From an uncultured Bacilli bacterium (GTDB lineage Bacteria > Bacillota_I > Bacilli_A > RF39 > UBA660), in NCBI GenBank assembly GCA_934153675.1, contig CAKPFG010000003.1, positions 55,003-119,002 on the forward strand: a stretch of 64,000 nt of DNA. Reading direction: 5' to 3'. Positions 8,640 through 15,921 of this stretch are shown here, in pieces (within the stretch, counting starts at the first letter, position 1; every line of letters starts with the position of its first letter). A program made the translations under genes and the position numbers. The notes below the pieces were generated by a model, which did no database searches, was not told where the DNA came from, and saw only the letters and a list, made by a program, of their open reading frames with translations.

Positions 8640-9825
8640 TCCTTTTTTTACGCATCATATAATCTTTTTTTAGGATCTCTTTTGTCTTTATTCTAACAAT
8701 TTGTTTTGGATGTCTTACGACATCAATTAAATTACCATTATCATCATATATTTCATCTATTTTTAATGTTATTATATCCCCTTTTGGAGAAAATATTTCA
8801 ACTGTATCCCCTTTTTTAAAATAATTTCTCTGTTCTAAAATAGCAAAATGATTATTTATATCATAATCAAGCACTATACCTAAAAAATCTTGATTAGAAA
8901 TTTCAATACGCCCATTATAATAACTGCAAGACTGGTCATAAACACCATTGTAAAATTGACAAATAGAATCACGATTAGCACAATTGTCTAGTACTTTTTT
9001 ATCTTCTATATTATATTCATTTTCTATATTTTTGTAACAATTATCTATTATTTTTCTATAAATGGATAACACAGTTGCTAAATAGTAACTAGAACGCATT
9101 CTTCCTTCTATTTTAAATGATTTAATGCCTATACTAATCATATCTTTAATATATTCAATCATAGATAAATCTTTACTACAAAAAGTAAATGGTCTATCCC
9201 CTTTTATTTCTTCTTTATTTTCATCTAAAAGTTTAAAATCCCATCTACATATTTGACTACATCCACCACGATTAGCATCCCTATTTGTAAATATATTAGA
9301 AAGAACACATCTACCACTAATTCCAGCACACATAGCACCATGAATAAATGTTTCTATTTCCATATTAGTTTTATTAATTATATCCCTTATATCCTCTTTA
9401 CTACACTCACGTGCTAAAACGACTCTACTAACGCCTTGTTTTTGTAAAAATTCTACGGCTTTATAATTCATAATTGAAGCCTGCGTTGACATATGTATTT
9501 CCATATTATACTTTTTTGCATATTTAAATATTGCCGGATCACTAATAATGAGTGCATCTACTGAAAGATTACTTAATGCTTTTATACTCTCGTCTATTTC
9601 CTCTAATTCTTTATTGTGAAGAACAATATTAACAGTTACATATACCTTTTTGAGATGCTTATGAGCAAAAGCAACACCTTCTTTAATTTCATCATATGTG
9701 AAATTTTTAGCATTAGCACGCAAACTTAATTTTTCATAGCCAATATAAACAGCATCTGCTCCATATTTTATAGCTATTTTTAACCTTTCTAAATCTCCTG
9801 CTGGAGCAAGTAATTCGACTTTCAT
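8629..9825 (-). CDS. yrrO: U32 family protein, YrrO-type (tRNA U34 hydroxylation)
   Basis: 398 residues. It is the long member of the U32 pair, starting LLAPAGDLERLKIAIKYGADAVY with the family TIM-barrel signature. It carries the cysteines expected for an iron-sulfur cluster (GAMCAGISGRC and GGCSQICRW, about 165-200). U32 proteins are often labelled peptidases, but in Bacillus the YrrN/YrrO pair is linked to prephenate-dependent 5-hydroxyuridine formation at tRNA position 34; that role is inferred here from family and context. It overlaps the 3' end of the yrrN-like gene by 4 bases (ATGA) and is followed by greA, matching the Bacillus neighbourhood. Confidence 0.88.
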   Translation of the reverse strand: MKVELLAPAGDLERLKIAIKYGADAVYIGYEKLSLRANAKNFTYDEIKEGVAFAHKHLKKVYVTVNIVLHNKELEEIDESIKALSNLSVDALIISDPAIFKYAKKYNMEIHMSTQASIMNYKAVEFLQKQGVSRVVLARECSKEDIRDIINKTNMEIETFIHGAMCAGISGRCVLSNIFTNRDANRGGCSQICRWDFKLLDENKEEIKGDRPFTFCSKDLSMIEYIKDMISIGIKSFKIEGRMRSSYYLATVLSIYRKIIDNCYKNIENEYNIEDKKVLDNCANRDSICQFYNGVYDQSCSYYNGRIEISNQDFLGIVLDYDINNHFAILEQRNYFKKGDTVEIFSPKGDIITLKIDEIYDDNGNLIDVVRHPKQIVRIKTKEILKKDYMMRKKRIDK

Positions 9826-10661
9826 TTTTTCACCTTGCTTATTGTTTCTTTATATAAAAAGGAAGTATCTACATTATCAAACATATCATTTATTTTTAAA
9901 TAACTTTCTAACACATTTTCTTTATTCATATTATTAATAATCTTTAAAACTTCACTAAATTTATCATTTTCAATTAACATACCATTAAATACATAATAAT
10001 CAAGTTCAAGATTATAAAATTCCTTCAAACCATTTAATATATTATTGGAAAAGACACAAGTATAATCATTTTCTATAATAGGATATATCTTATCTTCTTT
10101 TTCAATATAATTTATATGTGATTCATCCTTTAAATGAAAATAATTTAAATAATTTGATATTATATGTCTTTTTGATACAAAAATTGGTAAATATCCAAAC
10201 ATATTCATCATTAATTTATTCTTAGTATGATTTTTTATCGTAACAATTTCATTCTTAGTTATATCACTAGAAAGATATGTATATAAAACACCAAAATTTC
10301 TATAATAATTAATTGTTTCATAATTTGTTGTTAAATGTTCTTGTGCCCATACTAAATCATAATTAAGTTCATCTTTAAAAGTTAGAAAAGATAAATCACT
10401 ATAAAGTACACCTTTTATATTATAATTATTAAGTTCAAGAAGTATACAATGTAAATCATCAATATATTTATTTTCAATATTTTTATTCATTGAAATAAAT
10501 ACTTCCTTTTCTTTTAGTAAAGGAAGTAAATCTTTTATTTCATCTATTGATAAATTATATATAGTATTTACACTATACTTATCTAAACTGAGTATTATAC
10601 CATCATACAAATTAAGATTATCCTTAATTTGATTTATATTATCTGGCATTATTAAAATCAT
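9822..10661 (-). CDS. yrrN: U32 family protein, divergent YrrN-type partner
   Basis: 279 residues, much more divergent than its neighbour but with U32-like barrel features: LYDGIILSLDKYS, INYYRNFGVLYTYLSSDI and NKLMMNMFGYLPIFVSKR, the last matching the MxxxGxxP-x-x-x-S/T-R/K block of short U32 members. It lacks the cysteine cluster of the long partner, as expected for YrrN-like proteins. The GTAGGTGATTTT before the ATG is a good ribosome site. The ATGA overlap with the next gene indicates coupled synthesis and probably a complex. Confidence 0.75.
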   Translation of the reverse strand: MILIMPDNINQIKDNLNLYDGIILSLDKYSVNTIYNLSIDEIKDLLPLLKEKEVFISMNKNIENKYIDDLHCILLELNNYNIKGVLYSDLSFLTFKDELNYDLVWAQEHLTTNYETINYYRNFGVLYTYLSSDITKNEIVTIKNHTKNKLMMNMFGYLPIFVSKRHIISNYLNYFHLKDESHINYIEKEDKIYPIIENDYTCVFSNNILNGLKEFYNLELDYYVFNGMLIENDKFSEVLKIINNMNKENVLESYLKINDMFDNVDTSFLYKETISKVKK

Positions 10662-10672
10662 AAAATCACCTA

Positions 10673-10696
10673 CAAAAAAAGCGTTCGAAAACGCTT
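10673..10696 (-). terminator. Intrinsic terminator after the four-cysteine membrane protein gene
   Basis: GC-containing stem AAGCGTT/AACGCTT (10679-10696) followed on the minus strand by seven T (10673-10679). It separates the pduL pair from the U32 genes. Confidence 0.85.
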
Positions 10697-10723
10697 AAAT
10701 AATATCACAATAAAATATAATTG

Positions 10724-11743
10724 TCAATATTTACTAGTTGGGCAAGATATTTTTTGTTTTGGATTTAACACACTATAACATTTGCCATAACCATCTGTAT
10801 AGTATAAAGCATTTTTACAATTATTATTTATAAAACAATCAAAACAAGCCTCAGCACTAGATTGCTCTGAATCATCAGCAACTTGTTTTATAGCAAACTG
10901 TACTATTGAAACTATAAAAAATATCATTGTTGCTGCTATTAATTTTTTCACTAAAGATCCTCTTGCCTTTTTCATTTCATCTTCATTTTGAGCAACTATT
11001 GCTTTGATTAGTTGAAACATGCCAATAAAAATCAAAATAACAGGAGTTATAGTCTTTAATAAAATTATTGCATATGATGTTAAACGTGGTACTATTACTG
11101 GAATGTCATATGCATTTGTATCACCTTTCCCGCAAGATAGATAAGCAAGACCATTTGGACTACAAAAACTATATTTTTCATTCCAAGCACAACCGAAATT
11201 TCCATTAAACCTTGTTTCTCCTAAATTACAGGATGATGCAGTATGAAAACCAGCACAATTAGAAACATCTGGAGCATGTTGATTTTCTTCAACACCATCA
11301 TCAACAGAATTTGTAACTAAAGAATTAGTAGTATAAAACGTTAAACTAAGTTTAAAATAATCATTAGAAGATTGATTGGACGAATCATTTGTTGAAGTAA
11401 CATAATACTTCCCATTAGAACTTATTAAGTATGCAGGACACTTTCCTGTTTTTTCATAATTACTTTTAAAATCTGGATATCCATCAGCACTTTTTCCATA
11501 ATTTGTAACTCCTATATGTGAATCATCATTTTTACTAACCGTCATATCAGCCCCATTTTTTTTTATATTTATATAATATGTATCATTACCATTTTTATAG
11601 TTGCACTGCATTTCTACACTATGACAATCAAAATGATATTTTTGACCAGTATTACAAAAATTTTTTTCTGCATTACCTACAGCATTTATTTTAATAATCA
11701 AGCCAAAGAAAACTAAAAAAATTAAAAATACTTTTTTTTTCAC
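10724..11743 (-). CDS. Secreted/membrane protein with VirB2-like two-helix C-terminal domain
   Basis: 339 residues. Signal peptide (1-21), then a Cys-rich ectodomain of about 190 residues with no recognised fold. The C-terminal two-helix module matches the small proteins at 34614-37465: helix ending VILIFIGMFQLIKAIVA, charged loop QNEDEMKKARGSLVKKLIA, second helix, then CFDCFINNNC. A cysteine before the first helix (YLSCGKGD) and the CxxC plus Cys after the second are shared with those paralogs. The GTG start has GGAGG before it and overlaps the pduL stop by 4 bases. Function is unknown; a pilin-like or envelope subunit is inferred. Confidence 0.65.
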   Translation of the reverse strand: MKKKVFLIFLVFFGLIIKINAVGNAEKNFCNTGQKYHFDCHSVEMQCNYKNGNDTYYINIKKNGADMTVSKNDDSHIGVTNYGKSADGYPDFKSNYEKTGKCPAYLISSNGKYYVTSTNDSSNQSSNDYFKLSLTFYTTNSLVTNSVDDGVEENQHAPDVSNCAGFHTASSCNLGETRFNGNFGCAWNEKYSFCSPNGLAYLSCGKGDTNAYDIPVIVPRLTSYAIILLKTITPVILIFIGMFQLIKAIVAQNEDEMKKARGSLVKKLIAATMIFFIVSIVQFAIKQVADDSEQSSAEACFDCFINNNCKNALYYTDGYGKCYSVLNPKQKISCPTSKY

Positions 11744-12312
11744 TTTTTCTCCTCCAATATTTCTACTATATCTCCTGTTTTCAATAAATGACTATTAGCA
11801 TCATCCGTATCTAAATGTAATTCAAAGAAAGAATTATCTGCAATTTTCAAATAAACATTGGAAATAATTCCCCCCTTTATACCACTAACTAATACATCTA
11901 CTTTTTCTAAACCTTCAAGTCCATAAGCTTTCATTTGTTCTTTTAATATATGAATGTGTCTTTGAGCAATTATACAACCATCAACTTTTATGCTACCATT
12001 AGGTCCTACAATAGTTATTTTTTCACTATTTTTTATATCCCCAGAACTACGCACAGGAGGATTTAATCCCAATTTATAAGCATCTGTTTTAGATATTTCT
12101 ACTTGTGTATAATTTCTAGCTGGTCCTAAAACACGTACATTTTTAATTTCTGCTTTGTCTGTTTTTATTGTAACCGTCTCTAAAGCTTTGAACTGTCCAG
12201 GTTGATTTAGATTAGATACTTTAGTAAGAGAGTAATCAGTCCCAAATAAGATTTCTAAATCTTCTTTTTTTAAATGAACGTGTCTATTGGAAATGCCAAC
12301 ACTAACTTTCAT
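11740..12312 (-). CDS. pduL: Phosphate acyltransferase PduL
   Basis: Zinc enzyme swapping CoA and phosphate on acyl groups, here probably serving acetyl-CoA/acetyl-phosphate as the housekeeping Pta equivalent since no microcompartment genes are near. The 190-residue product shows both PduL halves with the metal-binding NRHVHL near the start, RHIHI in the middle and ELHLDTDDAN near the end. The ATG at 12312 is preferred over GTG/ATG codons just upstream because AGGTG then sits 6 bases before it. It lacks the N-terminal encapsulation peptide of microcompartment forms. Confidence 0.9.
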   Translation of the reverse strand: MKVSVGISNRHVHLKKEDLEILFGTDYSLTKVSNLNQPGQFKALETVTIKTDKAEIKNVRVLGPARNYTQVEISKTDAYKLGLNPPVRSSGDIKNSEKITIVGPNGSIKVDGCIIAQRHIHILKEQMKAYGLEGLEKVDVLVSGIKGGIISNVYLKIADNSFFELHLDTDDANSHLLKTGDIVEILEEKK

Positions 12313-12383
12313 AATCATCACCTAAGTTTATTTTATCATATTTTTTTTGCTTTGACCATATAATTTATTGAAAGGATGAGTTT

Positions 12384-12755
12384 ATGAACAATAATTATTA
12401 TAAAAATTTCCCAGGTAACTCTATATACGTAGGAAATCAACAAGTGCCAAATCAATCATTAGCTCCTACATACTCAGATTATCAACAAACTGAAGAATCA
12501 TACATTGAAAATATTTTAAGATTAAATAAAGGAAAAAAAGTATCAGTTTATCAATCATTTGCTGATGCTGGGGAGTGGAAAGATAGAATTTTTACAGGTA
12601 TTATTGAACAGTCTGGAAAAGATCATATAATATTAAGTGATCCTTCTACCGGTAACTGGTATTTATTACTAATGATTTACGTTGACTTTATTAAATTTGA
12701 AGAAAAAATCAATATCAGTCCAGAATTTTATCCACAAAGCAATGAAAATAATTAA
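12384..12755 (+). CDS. gerQ: GerQ-like spore coat protein
   Basis: 123 residues with a Gln/Asn/Tyr-rich start and a conserved core SYIENILRLNKGKKVSVY, then IFTGIIEQSGKDHIILSDP and GNWYLLLMIYVDFI. This core is the GerQ family domain; in Bacillus GerQ is an inner-coat protein needed for germination with CwlJ and crosslinked through Lys and Gln. Its presence suggests a sporulation heritage. The ATG has AAAGGATGAG before it, and a TATAAT (12359-12364) lies upstream without a good -35. Standing alone, its activity here is inference. Confidence 0.85.
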   Translation: MNNNYYKNFPGNSIYVGNQQVPNQSLAPTYSDYQQTEESYIENILRLNKGKKVSVYQSFADAGEWKDRIFTGIIEQSGKDHIILSDPSTGNWYLLLMIYVDFIKFEEKINISPEFYPQSNENN

Positions 12756-12781
12756 ATTTTATTTGCTTTTTTTTTATTTAC

Positions 12782-12790
12782 TGGTATAAT
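12782..12790 (+). promoter_or_regulatory. Extended -10 promoter of lemA
   Basis: TGGTATAAT: a perfect -10 (12785-12790) with the TGn extension. TTGCTT at 12763-12768 could be a weak -35 with a 16-base spacer. The transcript would begin about 11 bases before the ATG at 12808. Confidence 0.55.
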
Positions 12791-12807
12791 ACTTATAGGG
12801 TGATAGT

Positions 12808-13347
12808 ATGATTACTTTAATCATTGTACTTTTATTATTAATTACTGTTTCTGTTTGTTTAGTTGTATTTGTAACAACATACAATCACTTTCAGGACTTT
12901 GTTATTAGAATCAATGAGGCTGAAGAAAGCATTGATGCAGTACTTAGAAAAAGATTTGACTTATTAAATAAATCTATCGGTATTATCAAAGCTAATACTG
13001 AAGAAGAAAATGTTTTAGAAATGATAAGCAAATTAAAAAGTAAAAAGATAACAAACTTTGAATTAGATAGACAACTTTATGATGCCATAAATGAGTTTAA
13101 CGATTATAAAGAACATTATGAAAATTTAAAAACAAATGAAGCATATTTAAAAATAGATATAAAACTATTTGAATCAGAATCTGAAATAGTCGCTTTGAGA
13201 AAGTATTATAATGATATAATTACCGATTATAATAAACTTGTAAAGAATTGTCCTTCTAATTTTGTTGCCTTATTTAAAGGTTATAAGGTAAAACCATATT
13301 TTGATGGTAACGAAGTTGGTGTTGATCATACTGATTTTAACTTTTAA
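12808..13347 (+). CDS. lemA: LemA family membrane protein
   Basis: 179 residues: one N-terminal membrane helix (about 2-26), then a long helical bundle typical of LemA (FQDFVIRINEAEESIDAVLRKR, LRKYYNDIITDYNKLVKNCP). The family is widespread in Gram-positives with unclear function. The usual LemA start LYNxLVxxRNxVxxAWSQIDV is only loosely kept. AGGGTGATAGT precedes the ATG. A terminator follows directly. No phosphatase or peptidase partner (such as TPM or HtpX) lies beside it. Confidence 0.8.
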   Translation: MITLIIVLLLLITVSVCLVVFVTTYNHFQDFVIRINEAEESIDAVLRKRFDLLNKSIGIIKANTEEENVLEMISKLKSKKITNFELDRQLYDAINEFNDYKEHYENLKTNEAYLKIDIKLFESESEIVALRKYYNDIITDYNKLVKNCPSNFVALFKGYKVKPYFDGNEVGVDHTDFNF

Positions 13348-13380
13348 AAATAGTTATACTAATTGTAACTATTTTTTCTT
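13347..13380 (+). terminator. Terminator after lemA
   Basis: Stem AAATAGTTA / TAACTATTT around a short loop (left arm from about 13347, right arm about 13366-13374) followed by TTTTTTCTT on the plus strand. Confidence 0.7.
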
Positions 13381-13541
13381 ATTTTAATTAATTTTGCATG
13401 CAACACTACCTTATATGTGTTATCATAACAACTAGATAAAGTTAGTATTTTATCAAACTTAGTAACACCAACATTAAAATTATATACACTTCTTTTTTTA
13501 TTAAATGTAGCACTTATATAAATATCATAATTAGTACTACT
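13359..13541 (-). pseudogene. C-terminal remnant of a class B-type sortase
   Basis: On the minus strand, about 60 codons read TNYDIYISATFNKK..., then KFDKILTLSSCYDNTYKVV LHAKLIKIR and a TAG. The ILTLSSC stretch is the sortase TLxTC catalytic cysteine region and the following VVLHAKLI strand carries the usual position of the catalytic arginine zone. No start codon or N-terminal domain exists: the frame meets unrelated sequence near 13541. Only the last third of a sortase survives. It cannot be functional. Confidence 0.6.
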
Positions 13542-13542
13542 T

Positions 13543-14094
13543 TAAATGGAAATGGTAAAATTGAACCATTTGATCTATCACGATAGAATATGGTGATGAC
13601 AAAACATATCTAATAACAGCAAATAAAGGATACAAAGTTAAAAGTGTTTTAGTTAATGGTGTTTTATATAATCTTGTTGATAATAAACTATTTTTAAAAA
13701 ATATTAAGGAAAATACTACAATCGTAGTAAATTTTGAAATTAATTCATATAAAATTACTATTGATGGTACTTCATACAATCTTACATACAAAAGTAAATT
13801 AACTGATCTTAAAAATTATGAAAATATTATAAAGAAAGCCTGATATACTTTCAAAGGATTTAAAAATAAAGATAATAATCAAGAATATGATATTAATCAT
13901 GAAATTGATAGTGACATTAATTTAATTACTATATTTGATAAAATTGATAAAAATAATAATTTAATTGTTAATACTGGTGATAAAATTATATATAGTTTCA
14001 TAGGTATAGCAATAGCTATTATTGGTACTACATTATTAGTATTATTTAGAAAAAAACTTTGCATAATAAAAAGAACTACATTCATTAGTTTATG
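13543..14094 (+). pseudogene. C-terminal remnant of a sortase-anchored repeat surface protein
   Basis: The plus strand carries NGNGKIEPFDLS, then (after a frame change) ITIEYGDDKTYLITANKGYK and VKSVLVNGV, a pattern of bacterial surface repeats. A TITIDGTSYNLTYKSKLTDL segment follows, an in-frame TGA within an AGYTFKGF-like motif (13841-13843), and a final INLITIFDKIDKNNN, IVNTGD, membrane helix and RKK tail. IVNTGD plus helix plus basic tail is a degraded LPxTG cell-wall sorting signal. It lacks a start and has at least two disabling lesions. It abuts the sortase remnant back to back. Confidence 0.6.
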
Positions 14095-14113
14095 AACGTA
14101 GTTCTTTATTTTT
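14068..14113. terminator. Two-way terminator beside divIC
   Basis: Arms AAAGAACTAC (14070-14079) and GTAGTTCTTT (14098-14107), extended inward by TTCAT/ATGAA, with A-runs on the left and TATTTTTTC on the right. The divIC stop codon lies in the right arm. Confidence 0.8.
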
Positions 14114-14525
14114 TCTTTTTTATTCTTACAATAATATAAATAAAAATTACTAATATAAAAATACTAAAGCCTATAAAAATATAATCTATATTTATTTCTT
14201 TATCAACCTTATTTATTTTTTTACTTTTTTCATTTAATTTTATTATATACTCGCCATCTTTTGAATATGAATAATTTTCACGTGCATATTTGGCTAAATA
14301 TTCTGGATCATTTAATTCATCTATTTCAATTTCTAATTGTTCTGCTTCTTTTTGTAATTCTTTATATTCTTCTTTTAGATTATGCATTTCTATTTTTAAC
14401 TTTTGAACCTTATAAAGTGCAAAAGCTAAACAGAAAATAAAATACAGTATACAAAACAACGATAAAACGCCAAAAACACGCAATCTTCGCTTTGTTGACT
14501 TAGACACCTTCCTTGTTTTTGCCAT
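14106..14525 (-). CDS. divIC: Septum formation initiator, DivIC/FtsB family
   Basis: 139 residues: basic N-terminus, membrane helix (about 18-38), coiled coil (about 40-70) and the family motif LNDPEYLAKYARENYSYSKDGE (split: NDPEYLAKYAREN then YSYSKDGE). DivIC works in the divisome with FtsL and DivIB. It has an unusual second membrane helix near the C-terminus (IFIGFSIFILVIFIYIIV) that typical DivIC lacks. It follows yabQ by 21 bases in the same order as Bacillus (yabP-yabQ-divIC). GGTGATTGT precedes the ATG. Confidence 0.88.
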   Translation of the reverse strand: MAKTRKVSKSTKRRLRVFGVLSLFCILYFIFCLAFALYKVQKLKIEMHNLKEEYKELQKEAEQLEIEIDELNDPEYLAKYARENYSYSKDGEYIIKLNEKSKKINKVDKEINIDYIFIGFSIFILVIFIYIIVRIKKKK

Positions 14526-14546
14526 ACAATCACCATTCTAATTTTA

Positions 14547-14834
14547 TCATTTTTTCAATCTTTTTGCAATTACATTAATTATAATATCGTATGAAATAAA
14601 ACCAATTATTATAGCAAATATAGAATATAAATGAAAAATAACATATCCTATTTTATCGATTGCTATAAAATATATAATAGCCATTATTAAAATTAAAAAG
14701 AAAGAAATTATTATTTGATAAATTTTATTAGTTTTTTTTATTAAAGGATATAATATATCTAGAATTATTGAAAACAAAAAACCATATATCAAAGAAAATA
14801 TTAATAGTTTTAGTTGAATAGAAATTTCAATCAT
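14547..14834 (-). CDS. yabQ: YabQ-like spore cortex membrane protein
   Basis: 95 residues, almost entirely membrane helices (about 8-30, 38-58, 62-85), with GFLFSIILDILYPLIKK near the start. YabQ is a mother-cell membrane protein needed for spore cortex assembly. Sequence conservation in this family is low; the assignment leans on size, topology and its position between yabP (4-base ATGA overlap) and divIC, which matches Bacillus. Fairly secure by context. Confidence 0.75.
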   Translation of the reverse strand: MIEISIQLKLLIFSLIYGFLFSIILDILYPLIKKTNKIYQIIISFFLILIMAIIYFIAIDKIGYVIFHLYSIFAIIIGFISYDIIINVIAKRLKK

Positions 14835-15115
14835 TTAAATAATTTTGAAAAAATACTTTCTTCTTTATTTTTTTTATTAGATATTTCTGTATAAATTATA
14901 CTATCAATTTTTCCTTTTATTGACACATCCCCTTGATAAGTATCTAACTTAATAATCTCTAAATTTGAACCCTTAATATTCATAAATCCCATTACTGTCT
15001 CTAATAAAAACTCATTATCATTAAAATTTTCAATTTTTTTAACACCACTAATATTTATACTATTTCTTTTTACAATATTTACTGTATGATTTCCTGATAT
15101 TATTTCTTTGTCCAT
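14831..15115 (-). CDS. yabP: YabP family sporulation protein
   Basis: 94 residues with the YabP/YqfC beta-rich domain: NISGVKKIENFNDNEFLLET, then GFMNIKGSNLEIIKLD and GDVSIKGKIDSIIYTE. YabP is made in the mother cell and, with YabQ, supports cortex formation. The ATG has GGGAGG five bases before it. The yabQ start overlaps the stop. A short Lys/Glu tail follows the domain. Whether the host sporulates cannot be decided from this window. Confidence 0.85.
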   Translation of the reverse strand: MDKEIISGNHTVNIVKRNSINISGVKKIENFNDNEFLLETVMGFMNIKGSNLEIIKLDTYQGDVSIKGKIDSIIYTEISNKKNKEESIFSKLFK

Positions 15116-15155
15116 ATATGCCTCCCATACAATATATGCACATATTATCTTTATA

Positions 15156-15182
15156 TTAAAAAAACAAACTATTTTGTTTGTT
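15156..15182 (-). terminator. Terminator after spoVG
   Basis: Stem AACAAAC / GTTTGTT (15163-15169 with 15176-15182), followed on the minus strand by TTTTTTAATAT. It overlaps the spoVG stop codon. Confidence 0.65.
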
Positions 15183-15426
15183 TTTCATATTCTGTTAAGA
15201 TTACATCATTAAATATTTTTCTAGTTTCAGAATTTATAGGATATACTATATCTCTTTTGGTACCATCCTTAGAAGTATATTTTGGCATTGACAAAAACAA
15301 TCCATTTTTACCATCTATAATTTTAATACCAGTTATTTTAATACAATCTTCTACTAAAACAGAAGCACTACCCTTAAATTTACCATCACTTTGAATTATG
15401 TTTAATTTATCTAATGTAATTTTCAT
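15169..15426 (-). CDS. spoVG: SpoVG family RNA/DNA-binding regulator
   Basis: 85 residues matching SpoVG along its length: MKITLDKLNIIQSDGKFKG, VEDCIKITGIKIIDGKNGLF, then LSMPKYTSKDGTKRDIVYPIN and TRKIFNDVILTEY. SpoVG is a small site-specific nucleic-acid-binding protein affecting sporulation, septation and virulence genes. The ATG has a strong TAGGAGGAAATAT. It is a single-gene unit with promoter and terminator. The promoter looks like a vegetative one and not like a sigma-H site. Confidence 0.95.
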   Translation of the reverse strand: MKITLDKLNIIQSDGKFKGSASVLVEDCIKITGIKIIDGKNGLFLSMPKYTSKDGTKRDIVYPINSETRKIFNDVILTEYEKQTK

Positions 15427-15452
15427 ATATTTCCTCCTATTTATACATACTA

Positions 15453-15481
15453 AGTATATAATATTTAATATTAAAAATCAA
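15453..15481 (-). promoter_or_regulatory. spoVG promoter
   Basis: Minus-strand TTGATT (-35, 15476-15481) and TATACT (-10, 15453-15458) with a 17-base spacer, about 20 bases of leader before the ribosome site and ATG at 15426. Confidence 0.65.
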
Positions 15482-15483
15482 TA

Positions 15484-15921
15484 TTATATACTTAATTGTT
15501 TTTTTATTTCTTTATTAATGGTTTTTTCCTTCATAGATTCTCTCTTATCATAATTTTTTTTACCCTTACCAATACCAAGTAATATTTTTGCATAATTTTT
15601 ACTAAAATATAATTTTATAGGAACTAAGGTAAAGCCTTTAATCGAAATCTTATCTTTTATTTTTAATATCTCTTTTTTATGAAGCAATAATTTTCTTGTT
15701 CTTATTTCATCATGATTAAATATATTTCCTTTATCATAATGACTAATATGCATATTTAAAAGATAAACTTCATTATTTTTTATAACTGCATAACTATCTT
15801 TTAAATTAGCTTTTCCTTCTCTTATAGATTTTATTTCTGTACCTGTTAAAACAATTCCAGCTTCATATGTATCAAAAATAGTGTAATCAAATAAAGCTTT
15901 TTTATTTTTTATTTCAATCAT
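15484..15921 (-). CDS. smpB: SsrA-binding protein SmpB
   Basis: Binds tmRNA and brings it to stalled ribosomes in trans-translation. 145 residues with GIVLTGTEIKSIREGKANLKD, YLLNMHISHYDKGN, RTRKLLLHKKEI and GFTLVPIKLYF, all family hallmarks; the basic C-terminal tail (KKNYDKRE...) enters the ribosomal decoding site. The open frame begins at a TTG six codons upstream, but the ATG at 15921 has AGAGG placed correctly and gives the normal N-terminus. It overlaps the capA stop by 8 bases. rnr is about 3.4 kb upstream, with capA genes inserted between. Confidence 0.95.
   Translation of the reverse strand: MIEIKNKKALFDYTIFDTYEAGIVLTGTEIKSIREGKANLKDSYAVIKNNEVYLLNMHISHYDKGNIFNHDEIRTRKLLLHKKEILKIKDKISIKGFTLVPIKLYFSKNYAKILLGIGKGKKNYDKRESMKEKTINKEIKKQLSI

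Noticed and set aside
13537..13791. Minus-strand ORF of 84 codons
   Set aside because: It is the antisense of the decayed surface-protein gene, whose plus-strand frames give clear surface-repeat motifs.
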